This document shows positions 11,600 through 22,439 of a stretch of 64,000 bases of DNA, piece by piece. Position 1 is the stretch's first letter, and every line of letters begins with the position of its first letter. The notes beneath the pieces were generated by a model, which saw only the letters and a list, made by a program, of their open reading frames with translations, searched no databases and had not been told where the DNA came from. The stretch is from NCBI GenBank assembly GCA_949987705.1, contig OX465283.1, positions 132,954,101 through 133,018,100 of the forward strand. Reading direction: 5' to 3'. Both the position numbers and the translations under genes were made by a program. The DNA comes from Thereva unica. Its lineage: Eukaryota; Arthropoda; Insecta; Diptera; Therevidae.

Positions 11600-12331
11600 C
11601 TGTCACTAGCTTTACTGATTGAACCTTTTTGGATGCGTTAGACGACATCGTTTATGCTCGTGCAGAGTGTTGGGGCCCTCCCATTTCCTTTTTAGTTTTG
11701 GTGATTTCCGTTTTATTCGTCGAGGATTATATAGCCATATTCGATCGCATTCCCTAAAAATCCATCTGTTCGCCTTGAGGTCGTAGCGGGTCTTCACCCT
11801 GTCTTTGGCCGATTACAGATTTTCTCGGACCGTCCCGTGGATTTTCGTTAATTTCGCTCTTAGTGCAGAGGAGTATTCACTGAGTAGCTTGCTTCTGGCG
11901 CGGTTCCAAACTTTAAATCTACTGGCAGCGTAATCTGTTTCCCGAAGATCATTCTTGGTGGCGTAGAGCTGTGAATAGTTGTCCTGTATACCTTAAGAAG
12001 AGCGGTAAGCAGCTGTTCCAATCACGCGGATGATCGTTAACTACCTTCCTTAAATGTTTGCCAATGGTCCGATTGAAACGTTAATCCACTTCATTTGATG
12101 GCTGATTTTGGTGATCGCCAGATCTTCCATTATGAAACTCACGAAGAACATCCATCACCTCACTCTTCATTAAGAGTACTTGCATCCTATGCGACGTCCT
12201 ATAATTTGATTCCCATTTCCTTTGCAAAAACCCATCTTGTATGTACAGCGACTCCCACTGTTCCCAGTAACTCTTCAGCGTTTCAGTCTTTAGTGAGATG
12301 TCTTTCCACTATGGGTTTGTTGTGTTCTACG
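11600..12331 (-). pseudogene. Gypsy-type pol fragment (H2C2 spacer, integrase C-terminus)
   Basis: On the minus strand, from about 12290 downward, conceptual translation gives YWEQWESLYIQDG and a decayed H2C2-like stretch (EFHNGRSGDH). The frame then jumps to RTIGKHLRKVVNDHPRDW, FGKQITLPVDLKFG, and finally DRIWLYNPRR and KSPKLKRKWEGP, the conserved integrase C-terminal module of Metaviridae-like elements. The catalytic core between the zinc region and FNRTIGKHL is deleted. Several frameshifts and stops are present. The fragment continues beyond the Transib-like insertion at 13224-13471. No LTRs were found, so only an internal piece survives. It is a different, much older lineage than the Gypsy element at 32-45 kb. 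Confidence 0.8.
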
Positions 12332-13223
12332 CACAGTGGTCTGAAATTCCCCAAACCTGGACAAAAGTACCAAAACGAAAGTTTATATTTAGGGACTTTT
12401 TTCACGTGGGTTAGGTATAGTGGCCCCCCTGGAGTAGTTCAGGGCCCTTGGTAAGAGGCAGGTGTTCGAAATGTCTTTTGTATTCCATTTGGAAAGTGAG
12501 CGTCGAACACGCTATACGCAGGGCGGTCTCTCGGAACAAAAGCACGTGTTAGGTTTTCGCGTGTAAATTTCAGTACGTTTACTTGTTTATTTTTGTGTAA
12601 AATGGATTCTTCTCTAGAGAGTATATAATTGTACTGTGTTATTGAAATGAACATAAATAAATAATTGTATTGTTTATTTATGATCAAAAATGTAGTAAAT
12701 TGTGGTGATTTGAATAATGATTCGGCTTATAAATTGATGGCTAAGTACAAACTTCCACCGACTTCCACTATAAAATATGCATGCAATTGTTTATTAATCA
12801 TCTCAGCAAAACATATAAAAAAATCAGCTGCTTCTGCTTGCTCCATGTCATTTTATCCACCACGGTATACTACATATTTGCCATATGACTCCCATTATAA
12901 CATAATTTCATTCAATTCAATTAATTATGAACAAGGTTGGACGCCATGTTGGACGCGCCATTTTTTTTTAAATCTGATAACGGATTCTTATTCAGTGTCC
13001 CTGAAAAGCCCCATATACCGATTTTCATCAAATTTGCTTAATTTGTCATAATAAGGTGCTCGCCATATTGGATCCGCCATTTTGTTTTTGTAAAATCTGA
13101 TAACGGATTCTTACTCAACCACCGCGAAAACCCTCATACGTATACCGATTTTCATAAAAAAATAATTTTTCTTACGGTAATAAATTAATTTTGTCCAGGT
13201 TTTGGAGATTTCAGACCACTGTG
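12332..13223. mobile_element. Transib-like non-autonomous element
   Basis: The left end begins CACAGTGGTCTGAAAT and the right end is its reverse complement. Similarity extends about 36 bp with only a few mismatches. CTACG flanks both ends (12327-12331 and 13224-13228), a 5-bp GC-rich duplication. Transib elements are known for 5-bp duplications and ends starting CACWRTG, and CACAGTG also equals the V(D)J recombination heptamer. The interior (about 890 bp) has no transposase and contains a ~120-bp near-duplicate. Gypsy pol fragments on both sides support the boundaries. Superfamily assignment rests on ends and target duplication only. Confidence 0.7.
12935..13165. repeat. Two diverged tandem copies of ~120 bp
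   Basis: Both copies contain a CGCCAT-TTGGA-CCGCCATTTT block, then AAATCTGATAACGGATTCTTA, then an ATACCGATTTTCAT block. They lie inside the Transib-like element. Spacing is about 120 bp and divergence is clearly visible. Confidence 0.7.
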
Positions 13224-13471
13224 CTACGGTGCGGTGATGTCACGCGATCGTTTCTCTGGGAATCGCGAAGCTCTTCTTGCTCCCATCTGAGGATAGGTAT
13301 GGCCATGATCCAACGAACTGTCGATGGCCACTGCAAGCGAAAAAATCGATTCATGAAATATTTTTTTGAAGTGAATACTTCTTTAGGCACGACTGAGCTG
13401 GGGTAAAAACTTCGCACTTTTGTTGCGCATCCTTTTCTGGGCACCTGTAGCCATGTAGCTAGATAGAGCAT
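13224..13471 (-). pseudogene. Gypsy-type pol fragment, upstream part
   Basis: The minus-strand frame contains RWEQEELRDSQRNDRVTSPH, which resembles the spacer between RNase H and the integrase zinc domain in Gypsy polyproteins (EEL-x-AQ-x-DP-V type). Together with 12331-11600 it makes one degraded pol, interrupted by the Transib-like element. The region upstream (RNase H, RT) is not recognisable. Confidence 0.5.
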
Positions 13472-14796
13472 GGCAACTTTTGGTCGAGCTCCAGCAACAG
13501 ACAGTAGCGTAAAATTCTACGTTAGGATAAAATAGGAAAAAGAATACTCAGCATTGAGAGAAATGAAACATTTATGTATATCTCAAGGTGGTGTCTTAAG
13601 TCCCATACATTAACTTGCATTACACTACTGTTCTCTAATACTCCTTTTCCTCTTCTTATGCTCCTTTTATCCCTCGTGGGATATAGCACGAAAAGAGTTG
13701 TCCTGCAGCGGACTTGGCTTTCTTCGAAAGTTTTCAACTCCATTCAGTTCATACTATAATTTTTGCGAAGAGCTCGTTTCCCAGAAACACTGGTTCCAAA
13801 ATGCTCAATATTTGGAAAAAAATTGGAAACTGATTCAATTTACGACGCAAAAATAACTGGCAAGCAAAAGAAATAAACTATTGAAAAATTTTAAAATAAA
13901 CGTCATGAAACTACATAAAAAATTAATAAAATTAAAATGAAACTCAATAGTTATGTAAAATATTTTAGGAAAAAAAATCATACATTTGCCTGTTCAGTTT
14001 TATAAAATTTCGTTTCAATAAAAACATGAAAAAAATAAAACTTAATCATAATTTTTGTTTTTTAAATGATTTGCTATTTTCTTCCCTTAATTTAGTAACA
14101 ATAGAATTGTAATTTGCTATTGTAAACATTTTTTCCGAAATAACAAAAGAATTAGTCTGGTAGTATTTACATTGGGATGGTTAATAATGTCGGTCTTGTA
14201 TAAAATTTTAACAGACAAGCACAAATATTGAAGCTCGTACGTAATAGGAAGTCTGAACAGTAGTGTCAACCCAAATCTAATTTTTACCAGTTTTTATTTT
14301 AGAATTTTTGGAGAATTATCACAACGTGTTGAGCAAAGTAGCCGCACTTTATTGGTCGTATTACTGTATGGTAGAGTGAAAGTTTTGTTTTTCTGTGCAC
14401 AAATCTTGAGTACAGTATTTGGTTTGGGGTATCTCTAAGGTAAATGTACCATATTGGCTATTAAGGGGTTTTGAAAATTGTTTATTAGTTTGTAACTTTT
14501 GGAATGAAGGTAGCCATGTGAAAAGTGTTTGATCATAACTATATAACTGTTCTATTGAGAATTTTATTCATTTCAGGCATATTAAATGGCCCATTATGTT
14601 TTTATTGATAACATTAGAAACCACTTTTTTGTCTCTAATTCCGTCCTACAAAATTCCATTCTGTAACTAATTCCGTGCTAATAGGTCCTTAATTCCGGCA
14701 TAATTTTAAATGACAGTTCTGCAAATAATATGAACGATAAGTGCTTATTTATTTTATTTATTTAGAGAATTAAGTGACATTGTCAAAGTCCGTGAT
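13472..14796. other. No assignable gene; very AT-rich
   Basis: No coding region or structured repeat is evident. A-rich and T-rich runs predominate at 13840-14160. Confidence 0.5.
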
Positions 14797-14799
14797 ACT

Positions 14800-15019
14800 G
14801 GCCCCTGTGCTGAAAGTCGAGTCGTGTAATGTGACAAATCTTCGAGTTGAAGAAAGTGACGTATCAGTCGAATTACTTCTTTCAGCCCAGTGGCTATAAA
14901 CTCAACTTAGCAACCCCATTCTCTGGCCTCTGAGCTGAAAGTCGTAAAGGTCGCAACGTCACTTTTTTCAACTCAAACGACTTGTCACATTACACGACTC
15001 GGCATTCAGCACAGGGGCC
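14800..15019. mobile_element. Dimeric MITE of the GGCCCCTGTGC family
   Basis: Two roughly 100-110-bp units lie head to tail with a ~30-bp spacer. The first runs from GGCCCCTGTGCTGAAAGTCG to about 14890 (CAGCCCAGTGGC); the second from about 14926 (GGCCTCTGAGCTGAAAGTCG) to 15019. The outermost ends are long inverted repeats that also share TAATGTGACAA inside. ACT flanks both sides (14797-14799 and 15020-15022), a 3-bp duplication. This suggests the pair moved as one unit. Related to 3200-3306. Confidence 0.75.
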
Positions 15020-15369
15020 ACTGTCAGACTTAATGCTAGGATTCATTTTTAAAAATCTCATCCCAGTGCCTGCCTGGACTTTTCAGCTAATTTTAAAAAA
15101 GATTGAGCAGCTGATCTTTAGTGATTGGAAACCCAATTTCTGCCAATTGTTTCACCCATCAACTAATTAGGTTCTTTTTATTTAAAGGTAGAGGCCCTAT
15201 AATTATCATAGTCCCACGCTGGATCGACTCCAAAGCTTTTGTAAGCTGTTCTTCAGTATATTTTTTGGGCCTTTGATGTCAGTAAATGCACTGACTCGAT
15301 CAATATACCCTAAATATATAAAATAAATGTGTGTAATCTCTGCGCAAACTTTTTCCTCTGTAATGTTTC

Positions 15370-15985
15370 TCCGGAATCGATCTAGACCCCCGGAAACTAA
15401 CTTAAGTTCAGCCCATACAGAAAAGAGGTGAATCTAACCGCCCAATAGCAATTGTACTTCTATTCTCTCTAAAATGATGGAGGCAATAATCAATAAAGGG
15501 CTTATGGAATATATTGAATCTAACCAGATTATATACGGCAAGCGTTTTTCGCCCTTCTGTCGGAGCATCTCCACCAGAGTAACTATCGTTTTGTTGAGTT
15601 TGGTCTGGTTGCTCTAGATATCTCCAAGGCTTTCGACAAAGTGTGGCACTCCGTTCTGCTGAGTAAACTTCAAGCTATAAGTATCGACTTAGGAACTGGA
15701 CTGAGAATTTCTAATTAATCAAGGTGATATTGGATAGCATTAGACCTGATACGACACTATTTCTGCCGAGGGTTCCCCGGGTCCAAAAAATAAAGTACTG
15801 TCTCATTTCAAATAAAACCTGTACCGACCTTCCTTCTGTCTTAGTGGACGGTGTGAATTTAATGGCTGATCCATTTCTTATAATTGAGGATCTGCGATAG
15901 AATAATCACATGGTCCAAATCGCCAAAATAGTATTTTCAAGCCTGCCAGAGTAGTATTGGTGATCCTGGTACAGATTGGTTATTC
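15370..15985 (+). pseudogene. LINE reverse transcriptase remnant (LINE B family)
   Basis: Conceptual translation gives RPIAIVLLFSLKMMEAIIN, GLMEYIESNQIIY, a frame change, then VALDISKAFDKVWHSVLLSKL, the RT palm segment holding the first catalytic Asp. After a deletion covering the FADD region it resumes with LVDGVNLMADPF and NNHMVQIAK, which lines up with TVDDVELKADPS and NDHIFQIAKQ of the LINE at 28759-29977. It is therefore an older, internally deleted member of the same family. Multiple frameshifts and stops are present. Confidence 0.75.
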
Positions 15986-16205
15986 CTAAGATTGAATTTT
16001 TCACAAAAATTAGGAATTTGTTATATACCTGGAACAAAGTGTGCTTGAAAATATTATAATTGTTTAAAACTTGTTTAAATGCCTTAGAACGGAATTAGCT
16101 CTCAGATCATCACACACTTTGTTCTCAATTCCGTTCTAAGAACGGAATAACGTACATGCATAATAAAATTATGAACGTAATTCCGTCCATGAAACTATTG
16201 CCTTT

Positions 16206-17478
16206 TTAACTTCCCAGTATAGGAAGTTATTGTAATCGGTCCGAAAATCGAAATCAAAAATTTCAACGTATTTTCATCTTTCAAGGTCCCAGGAGCATTT
16301 TAAGCAAAAAATTGGGAGGAAGTATGTGTGGGTGTGTGTGTGCGTACGTATGTGGTCATTTTTTCCTGCACGATACCGCGCGAACCAAAAAAGATATCGA
16401 CTTCGTTGAGGTGTCGTTCGAAGCGTATTAACCGAAATATGATCTGAAAAAATTTTCATAAAATTCGGTCGAGCCGTTTTTTTGTTTATGCGGCGTAAGT
16501 GATTTTTGTATCGCCCGAACCACGAAAGATATTGACTTACTTGAGGTGCCGTTCGAAGCGTATTAGCGACAATATAATCTGAAAAGATTTTTATAATATT
16601 TGGTCGAGGGGTTTTTTGGTTTAAATGACATAAGTGATTTTTGTACCTGCACGATAGTGCGCGAACTATAAAAGATATCGACTTAGTTGACGTGCCGTTC
16701 GAAGAGTATTAACCAAATTATGATCTGAAAAGATTTTCATAAAATTCGGTCGAACCGTTTTTGTTTTTGTTTAACGACGTTTATGATTTTTGTACCTGCA
16801 CGATACCGCACGAACTAAAAACTATATCGACTTCATAGAGGTGCCGAAAAAATAATATTAACCAAGAAATGCTCTGAAAAAAATTTCATAATATTCGGTC
16901 GGGCCTTTTTTGTTTAAATAGAAAAACTTCGGCTAATTGTCAGAAAGACAAGTTTTGCTAATATCTAATAAACTCGATGGAATGAGGCCCGTTCTAAACG
17001 AAGTGATCTTTTTTGGGTTCTGCACAGCGATTGCCTTCGAACAAAAGATCACTTGTAAAAATACGACAAACTTTCAAAATCGTGTAAAAATTTCGTTACC
17101 CTTTACAAACAGCGCGAATTTTCAAACCTTGGATTAGCACTTTTTGACGGGGAATTATTTTCTACGCGTGATACAGTTTCAGGAAATTGCGGTTCATCCC
17201 GGGATTTCCGGTAGTTACCGTAAAATTTGTTCTTTTTGGTCAAGTCGCTTTAGTGCAGCGAAAGAAATACGGAGGAAATGTTTGTTTGCTAACGTTCAGG
17301 AAAAACAAATTCTCTAGAAAAATCTTGTGGATTTACTACTATTATAGTTATTTGAACTAGCTTCTCTCGGGATTGCTTTGTCATCAGTTCTTATACTAGC
17401 CAATTTTCCACTAGTGCTAAACGTATAACTATTTTGTAAGAAGTCAGTTTATTCCATCTTCGTTCATCGGGAAGTTAA
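16206..17478. mobile_element. Candidate element with TTAACTTCCC ends and internal minisatellite
   Basis: TTAACTTCCC begins at 16206 and its reverse complement GGGAAGTTAA ends at 17478. If TTAA is the target duplication, the inverted repeat is only 6 bp, so the boundaries are tentative. The left end also contains a short palindrome, AACTTCCCAGTATAGGAAGTT. The interior holds a GT-rich microsatellite (16324-16350) and a four-copy tandem array (16365-16915). No transposase is visible. Confidence 0.4.
16365..16915. repeat. Minisatellite, ~4 copies of ~140 bp
   Basis: Each copy contains in order CTGCACGATA, CGCGAAC, AAAGATATCGACTT, AGGTGCCGTTCGAAG-GTATTA, TGATCTGAAAA and ATAAAATTCGGTCGA, followed by a T-rich stretch and GTGATTTTTGTA. 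The copies are visibly diverged, the last one most. Confidence 0.85.
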
Positions 17479-17659
17479 TCGTGTGGCCCGAAGGGGTCAA
17501 ACCCACATCCCAACTAGTTTAACTAGTTTAACAAGACAGCATGCAAAAATTGACCACAGTAGAACCTCCTCCATGACGATATCACACCGAAATTACAACG
17601 TTTTCATTCCGGCTTAAGACTGCGCAGACTTAAAAGGTTGTGCAAAACGTAGCGTGTGG

Positions 17660-17885
17660 ACCGGCCTTTAAGGAGATTTTAGGTCTAGCATTGTTGCATA
17701 CATTTTTTCGTTGTCGAAGCTGTCGTATGCTTGTTTGAAGTCGATGAAAAGTTTATACATGTCGATGTTGTATTCCCAGTATTTTCGAACGATTTGTTTT
17801 ATTGAAAAAAGTTGGACCATTGTTGATCTATTTCTTCTAAATCCAGCTTATTTTTCACTTGTTTATTTATAAAAACACCTAATAA
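17660..17885 (-). pseudogene. LINE reverse transcriptase fragment
   Basis: The minus strand reads FRRNRSTMVQLFSIKQIVRK, then EYNIDMYKLFIDFKQAYDSF and DNEKMY. This is the RT finger/palm segment of RTE/Craft-like LINEs, with the first catalytic Asp in FIDFKQAYDS. Only about 60 residues remain, with no continuation either side. Another fragment of the same type lies at 18290-18900 in the same orientation. Confidence 0.75.
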
Positions 17886-18289
17886 CAGGTTCAAATTGCT
17901 ATGAGTTATTAAATATTATTGTATTTAATAAGAAAAATTAAAATTCTGCAAAAATATACTTTCTAATGCTTGTTATGACCTTAGGAAAACGGTCCTATCT
18001 TTTTATTACTTTACATAACGAAATTGCTTCGCATGACGTATTTGCGTCGACCGACTGATGGAAAAGTGGTTTAAGTACTCTAAATGAAAAAGATGATTCA
18101 CTAAGGTGAATTATTTTACTCCTAGAAGATCATACATTATTTCTGGTTATTTTATATTCCAAAATATTCAACGGTTTCCTTATTTTATAGCTTGCAAAAT
18201 AATAGACCGTAATTATGATGCCTAGTACAGGTGCATTTACCTTATTATCTCTTCCTTTTCTTCATTTATTTTTGTAACTGTAGACGCAA

Positions 18290-18900
18290 GGTCGACTACT
18301 TCTAGGCTGTGTTCATCGATAGTTATGTTTCTTCCCATTCTGAATCTTCCAGCTCTAATAGTAAAACGACAGAAGTGCTTAAGTGCAGATTTGACGATTT
18401 TGAGTTTATTGCATTTTTGTGGAAGTGCATTGGGGCCAGCCGATCCCCTTTTCTAAGTCCTTGTCCCACTTCGTAATCTTCTGTTAGAGGTTCCGCCAAA
18501 AGAGTTGATGCCGAGAAAGTCGCGTTTTCCATGCGCAGTAGAATCCCCGGATGCCGTTCCCGTCCCTTAGCCTAGTCGCAACAAATTTCGATGGGGAAAT
18601 TTGAAAATAAATAAGCGCATTTCTTATCAATATGTGCGCAATTTTTATTTGTGTTCAGCTTTAATTTCCCCAGCTGGCGCTCCGGCATCAACTCTTTTGG
18701 CGGAACCTCTATAACATTTTGGTTCCTTACCTTTGCCAGTGAGCTATTAATTGCGCATTCGATCAGTTGTACCCGCTTTAAGGGGACTCGTAAACCCGAA
18801 AAGATTCTGTATAGCCTCTCTTTGTTTATAGAGTCATATGCCTGTTGAAAGTCGACAATTATCTGATATATATCTACATTCCTTTCTCAGGCTCTGCAGG
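18290..18900 (-). pseudogene. LINE reverse transcriptase fragment with internal inversion
   Basis: Minus-strand translation from 18880 gives VDFQQAYDSINKERLYRIFS, then LKRVQLIECAINSSLAKV. From 18535 it gives ENATFSASTLLAEPL and DYEVGQGLRKGDRLAP (the family motif is GQGLRQGDPLS, RT motif B). The catalytic YADD region is not recognisable. A 28-bp perfect inverted repeat (18486-18513 with 18683-18710) sits between the two halves, so part of the sequence has been duplicated in reverse. Same general type as 17660-17885. Confidence 0.7.
18486..18710. repeat. 28-bp perfect inverted repeat in LINE remnant
   Basis: A 28-bp segment beginning AGAGGTTCCGCC at 18486 is present as its exact reverse complement at 18683-18710, with a 169-bp spacer. 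One arm codes part of the RT remnant; the other is a reversed copy. Confidence 0.9.
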
Positions 18901-20039
18901 CGGTGGTGAGGAGCGAGATAGTGTATATGAGTTAGTGAAAGGTTGCTAAGAGTTGCGGTCCTCCTTCCTTTAGCAGTTCAGGCTTCCATCCTTGCTCTTG
19001 TTGGCCTGCGATGTACCTGTGGCCCTGGTTTCCTTCATTCATTTGCACCCCTACAGTCTTAATCAAACCTATTCTAGTCTAGTGATGACTGCTACCTCAT
19101 CTTCGCTATTTTACAGCGTTTCTTGCAAAAAAACTACTTAATGTTTTCCGAGACCTCTTCATACGTGGGGTTGGGTGGCATTCGGCTAAACCCTCAACCC
19201 CCACCCAAATTCCCTCACAATTAATGGACGACCCCTACGAATGCTCAGAAACAAGTTTGTATGTATTTAAAATAAAAAAGCAACGCTATCATGTTAGCTA
19301 AAGGCTTCCAAAAATTGTAAGCAAATGGCTCAGAAACCACACGCTTTCCCTAATTCCTGCGTTATCCCGCGATTGTCATCATGGAGTAGACTTGCCTACC
19401 GTTCTTCCTCCAACTCTAGTGGGCAGGGTAAATTTTTGGTGTGGGTACGAGGTCGTGTTCAATACATTCAAATTTAGTGGGTTCAGGTTCGGGTTCGGGC
19501 GGGGTTATTTGTTTTATTAGTAACATAATAACAAATAATAAAAAATACATACAGATAAAATAGTACTCACTTAACTCTTAATCCAAGTTAATCTATCTCC
19601 AGTACGTAATATTCCAGATATCTCACAAGAATTTTTCTAATTTCTTTCCTGGCAAAAAGGGAAAAACGTTATAATAAAATTCGTCGTCAATATCCTCCGA
19701 ACCTAATATTTCCGATAATAAACAAAAAAAATCAATTTAATTACAAAACTCCCAGATAATAAGAAATTCTTCCCTTAATAAAGAATTCATTCACTTTATT
19801 AGAAAAAATAAATTCGGTATATTCTCTAACTTTCTCTCACATTAGAAAAAAAACAAGACTTTGGATAAAGTTTTTCTTTCTATAAATTTATTAACAGACC
19901 ATTAGGTAAGGCACTTTGGATATGTTACGAACTACATATGTATATACAGATATCCGATAGCGAGGTTACATTTATATTTTATCCTCTAAATGTATTATCG
20001 CTTTATCCCGATTTAATCTAATTTCGCTTGTACTATATT
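18901..20039. other. No assignable gene
   Basis: No coding region recognised. AT-rich, with several AATAA-rich tracts at 19500-19870. Confidence 0.5.
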
Positions 20040-20047
20040 CTATAGAG

Positions 20048-20603
20048 CAGGGGTTCCCAACCTTTCTGTGGTGCGGGCGCATTCGAGATTGCAAAACAAA
20101 CTGGCGGGCACAAGTCGGATTTAAAAATAACACAACACATTGGTAGCACCTGATGATAACAGTAAGAGTTTACAACGACCGCTCGCTGTGACAACTAATA
20201 TTATACTACTATAATAATACAATTAAGACGCCGGGAAAGACATGATTGTAAGGCTTCTTTCATATTGGATGGCGATTTTATTGCTTTTCGTACTAAGTAA
20301 GTCAGTTTTACTCAAAGCTACTTAGCGAGAAAAACAATAAAAATGCAACCAAATCGTGGGACTTACCCGACAAAGTTAGGGTCTAAAGGTCTAATTCGCC
20401 TGGTGGATTAGACAGATGTTATTGTAGCCAATTTAGCGAATTTCTCACTACATCTAGCAAGATTTTTAAAATTAAGTAACTTTTAAATTTTTTTTATTTT
20501 TAAGATTTGTTTTTTTTTTCGTATTTTAGCACTTTGTCGCGGGCACAATTAAATATCTTCGTGGGCACATATGCGCCCGCGGGCACAAGGTTGGGAACCC
20601 CTG
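20048..20603. mobile_element. hAT-type MITE with perfect 8-bp target duplication
   Basis: The ends CAGGGGTTCCCAACCTT and its reverse complement are perfect over 17 bp. Weaker similarity continues inward (GCGGGCGCAT against GCGGGCGCATATG). CTATAGAG occurs immediately outside both ends (20040-20047 and 20604-20611). An 8-bp duplication and CAGGGG ends are diagnostic of the hAT superfamily. The 556-bp interior lacks a transposase, so it is non-autonomous. Its intact ends and duplication suggest a fairly young insertion. Confidence 0.92.
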
Positions 20604-20611
20604 CTATAGAG

Positions 20612-21834
20612 CATGTGCATGTGTGTGTATCCAAAATCCTAATAAATAATATTATATGTGGAAGCAATCTGTGATCGTGTGGCGCCCTTTATTGACTGCA
20701 AAAGCAATCTCAAGTTATCACAAATGTCTACCAAATGCAAATTAAATATGAATGACGTTAAATTTATAATAAATGACGAAAAAGAAACTAAAAGCTTTTA
20801 GTTAAATTAAAAAATAAAAATAAAGTACGAATTATGTTTTTTCTTCCGTTGTGACATTGACTGAAGGGTTCTCTCCATTTAGTTAGGGTCGTTGTGGTGG
20901 AAAGATGATACTTCGATTTATTACTGAGATTATTGGAGAGCGATTTTAAGTAGGAAACTTGAAGCTCAGTTTCTGATAACATCGTTCTTCTTTAATATTA
21001 CTTTGAAGTACGTTTATTGTCGCAGTTGTTTAATAATAAAGCACGAAAGTTTTTCTTATGGAGTAGAGTTTGCTTTTGTAAGGACCAAAAGCTGATTCTT
21101 ATAATTACTTCGTAAAGCAATAATATAACACGTAATATGCAACATAAGAGCCGTTCATGATGAAACTGTTGAAAGGATGTTTAAATAACTTCTATGTTCT
21201 CGTATTGGCCAACTTGTCTAATATAAATGAACACAATTGTCAACGAAAAACTACAAATAATTCCTACATTTCAAAGGTCGGGCCTTTACATAGCGGACGG
21301 TAAACCTCCTAGTTCACCGGGTATTGTGGTACTAACAGCGTCACAGCCTTTGTTTCTCCCGCTATCCTCTAAGATATGTAGTTCACCCGGCTGCTATTGA
21401 AAACATCGACTTTGCGAAATCGAAAGCCCTGTAACAAAATTTTTGATAGGAAACGTCTTTTCGCGCGTTAGGAATAATTCTTCAAGGTTGGGGACGATGT
21501 GGGACGATTCGTCCCATCCCATTTTCATTCCGCGTAACATGCGGAAGATCTAAATTAAGGAAGACAGAATAAGATGGAGATATTAAAGAAAAAATAGCAC
21601 CAAAGAAAAGTTTTATATGCCATGAGCCAAATATAATATGCCAGACATGGGGAAAGGAAGAATTGTTTGAGTGGTTGCCTCACGACGTTAACATTTCAAT
21701 AATCGCAGGTTCAATTCTTGACCTCGGCATTTCAGTTTTTATTATTTATATTTCAACTTAGGGGTTTCCTCACAAATTTAGGGGAAAAAATGCTGAATGG
21801 GGTTTTTAAGGGGGCTTCAAATTTTTAGGGGTAA
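20612..21834. other. No assignable gene
   Basis: AT-rich unique-looking sequence without recognisable coding potential. A G-run-rich patch (TTTAGGGG repeats) occurs at 21770-21840. Confidence 0.5.
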
Positions 21835-22180
21835 CTTTAAGGGGCTACGAACTAATGGCACGCGTGGCACATATGAAAAATTTGCTGGCACATTGGTGCA
21901 GCGTTTAGGTTAGCAGGTGCACGCCAGTGTAGCCTGAGTTCGTCAGACTTTCAAGCTTTCGAAGACTTAAGCTGTAATGGGAACGCACTATGTATAACCT
22001 CACTTAATAATAATACAGTATTCCTTCCTCCTTTAAATCTCATCTCATTCACAAAACACACCGCTGCACCCTTATTCAATATTTTAATATTACGAATGGC
22101 TTAACACATCAGTTGTTTTATAAAATATGTAGATTGTATTTTTTGGTACGCGTACTAGAAAAGGTTCGTCACCTATGGCC
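21835..22180. mobile_element. Degenerate hAT-like element
   Basis: The left end AGGGGCTACGAACTAATGGC, then ACGCGTGGCAC, resembles hAT ends of the CAGGGGT-GGCAACCTATGGCACGCGTGCCAC type. The right end AAAAGGTTCGTCACCTATGG is its rough inverse. Internal sequence around 22022-22080 (TTCCTTCCTCCTTTAAATCT, ACAAAACACACCG) recurs around 60968-61011. Too decayed for a clear target duplication. Confidence 0.4.
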
Positions 22181-22289
22181 TAGGTAATGAGTGCAGGAAT
22201 TTTGTTTGTAAACCATGGCGTAAATGAAACTGTGCAAAAGAACTTTTGTTATTTTGGATTAAAGCAAGTTATATTATTAAAGTAGGCGG

Positions 22290-22425
22290 CCAACATAAAA
22301 AGGCGGATTACCCATTTCTTTACAACCTCTATGGGTACCTTTGGTATGGGTACCAAATGGTAGGGTATGACAAGTAAAATACAGTAAGCTGTGTTGCGCT
22401 ATTTACATTTTAAATATGCCCTGAT
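22290..22425. repeat. Single unit of the repeat found in the Helitron at 54.2-56.5 kb
   Basis: Contains in order GGCCAACATAAAAAGGCGGA, TTTACAAC, GGTATGGGTACCAAATGG, GGGTATGACAAGTA and TACAGTAAGCTG. The same order occurs in diverged form at about 54990-55105. Probably a fragment of the same mobile element. Confidence 0.6.
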
Positions 22426-22439
22426 GGTACCTTTCTCCC

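Noticed and set aside
12095..12454. 119-codon plus-strand gene
   Set aside because: It is the antisense shadow of the degraded Gypsy pol and crosses into the Transib-like element.
16324..16350. CRISPR-like or regulatory direct repeats
   Set aside because: This is a simple GT-rich microsatellite next to a eukaryotic minisatellite; spacer-repeat structure is absent.
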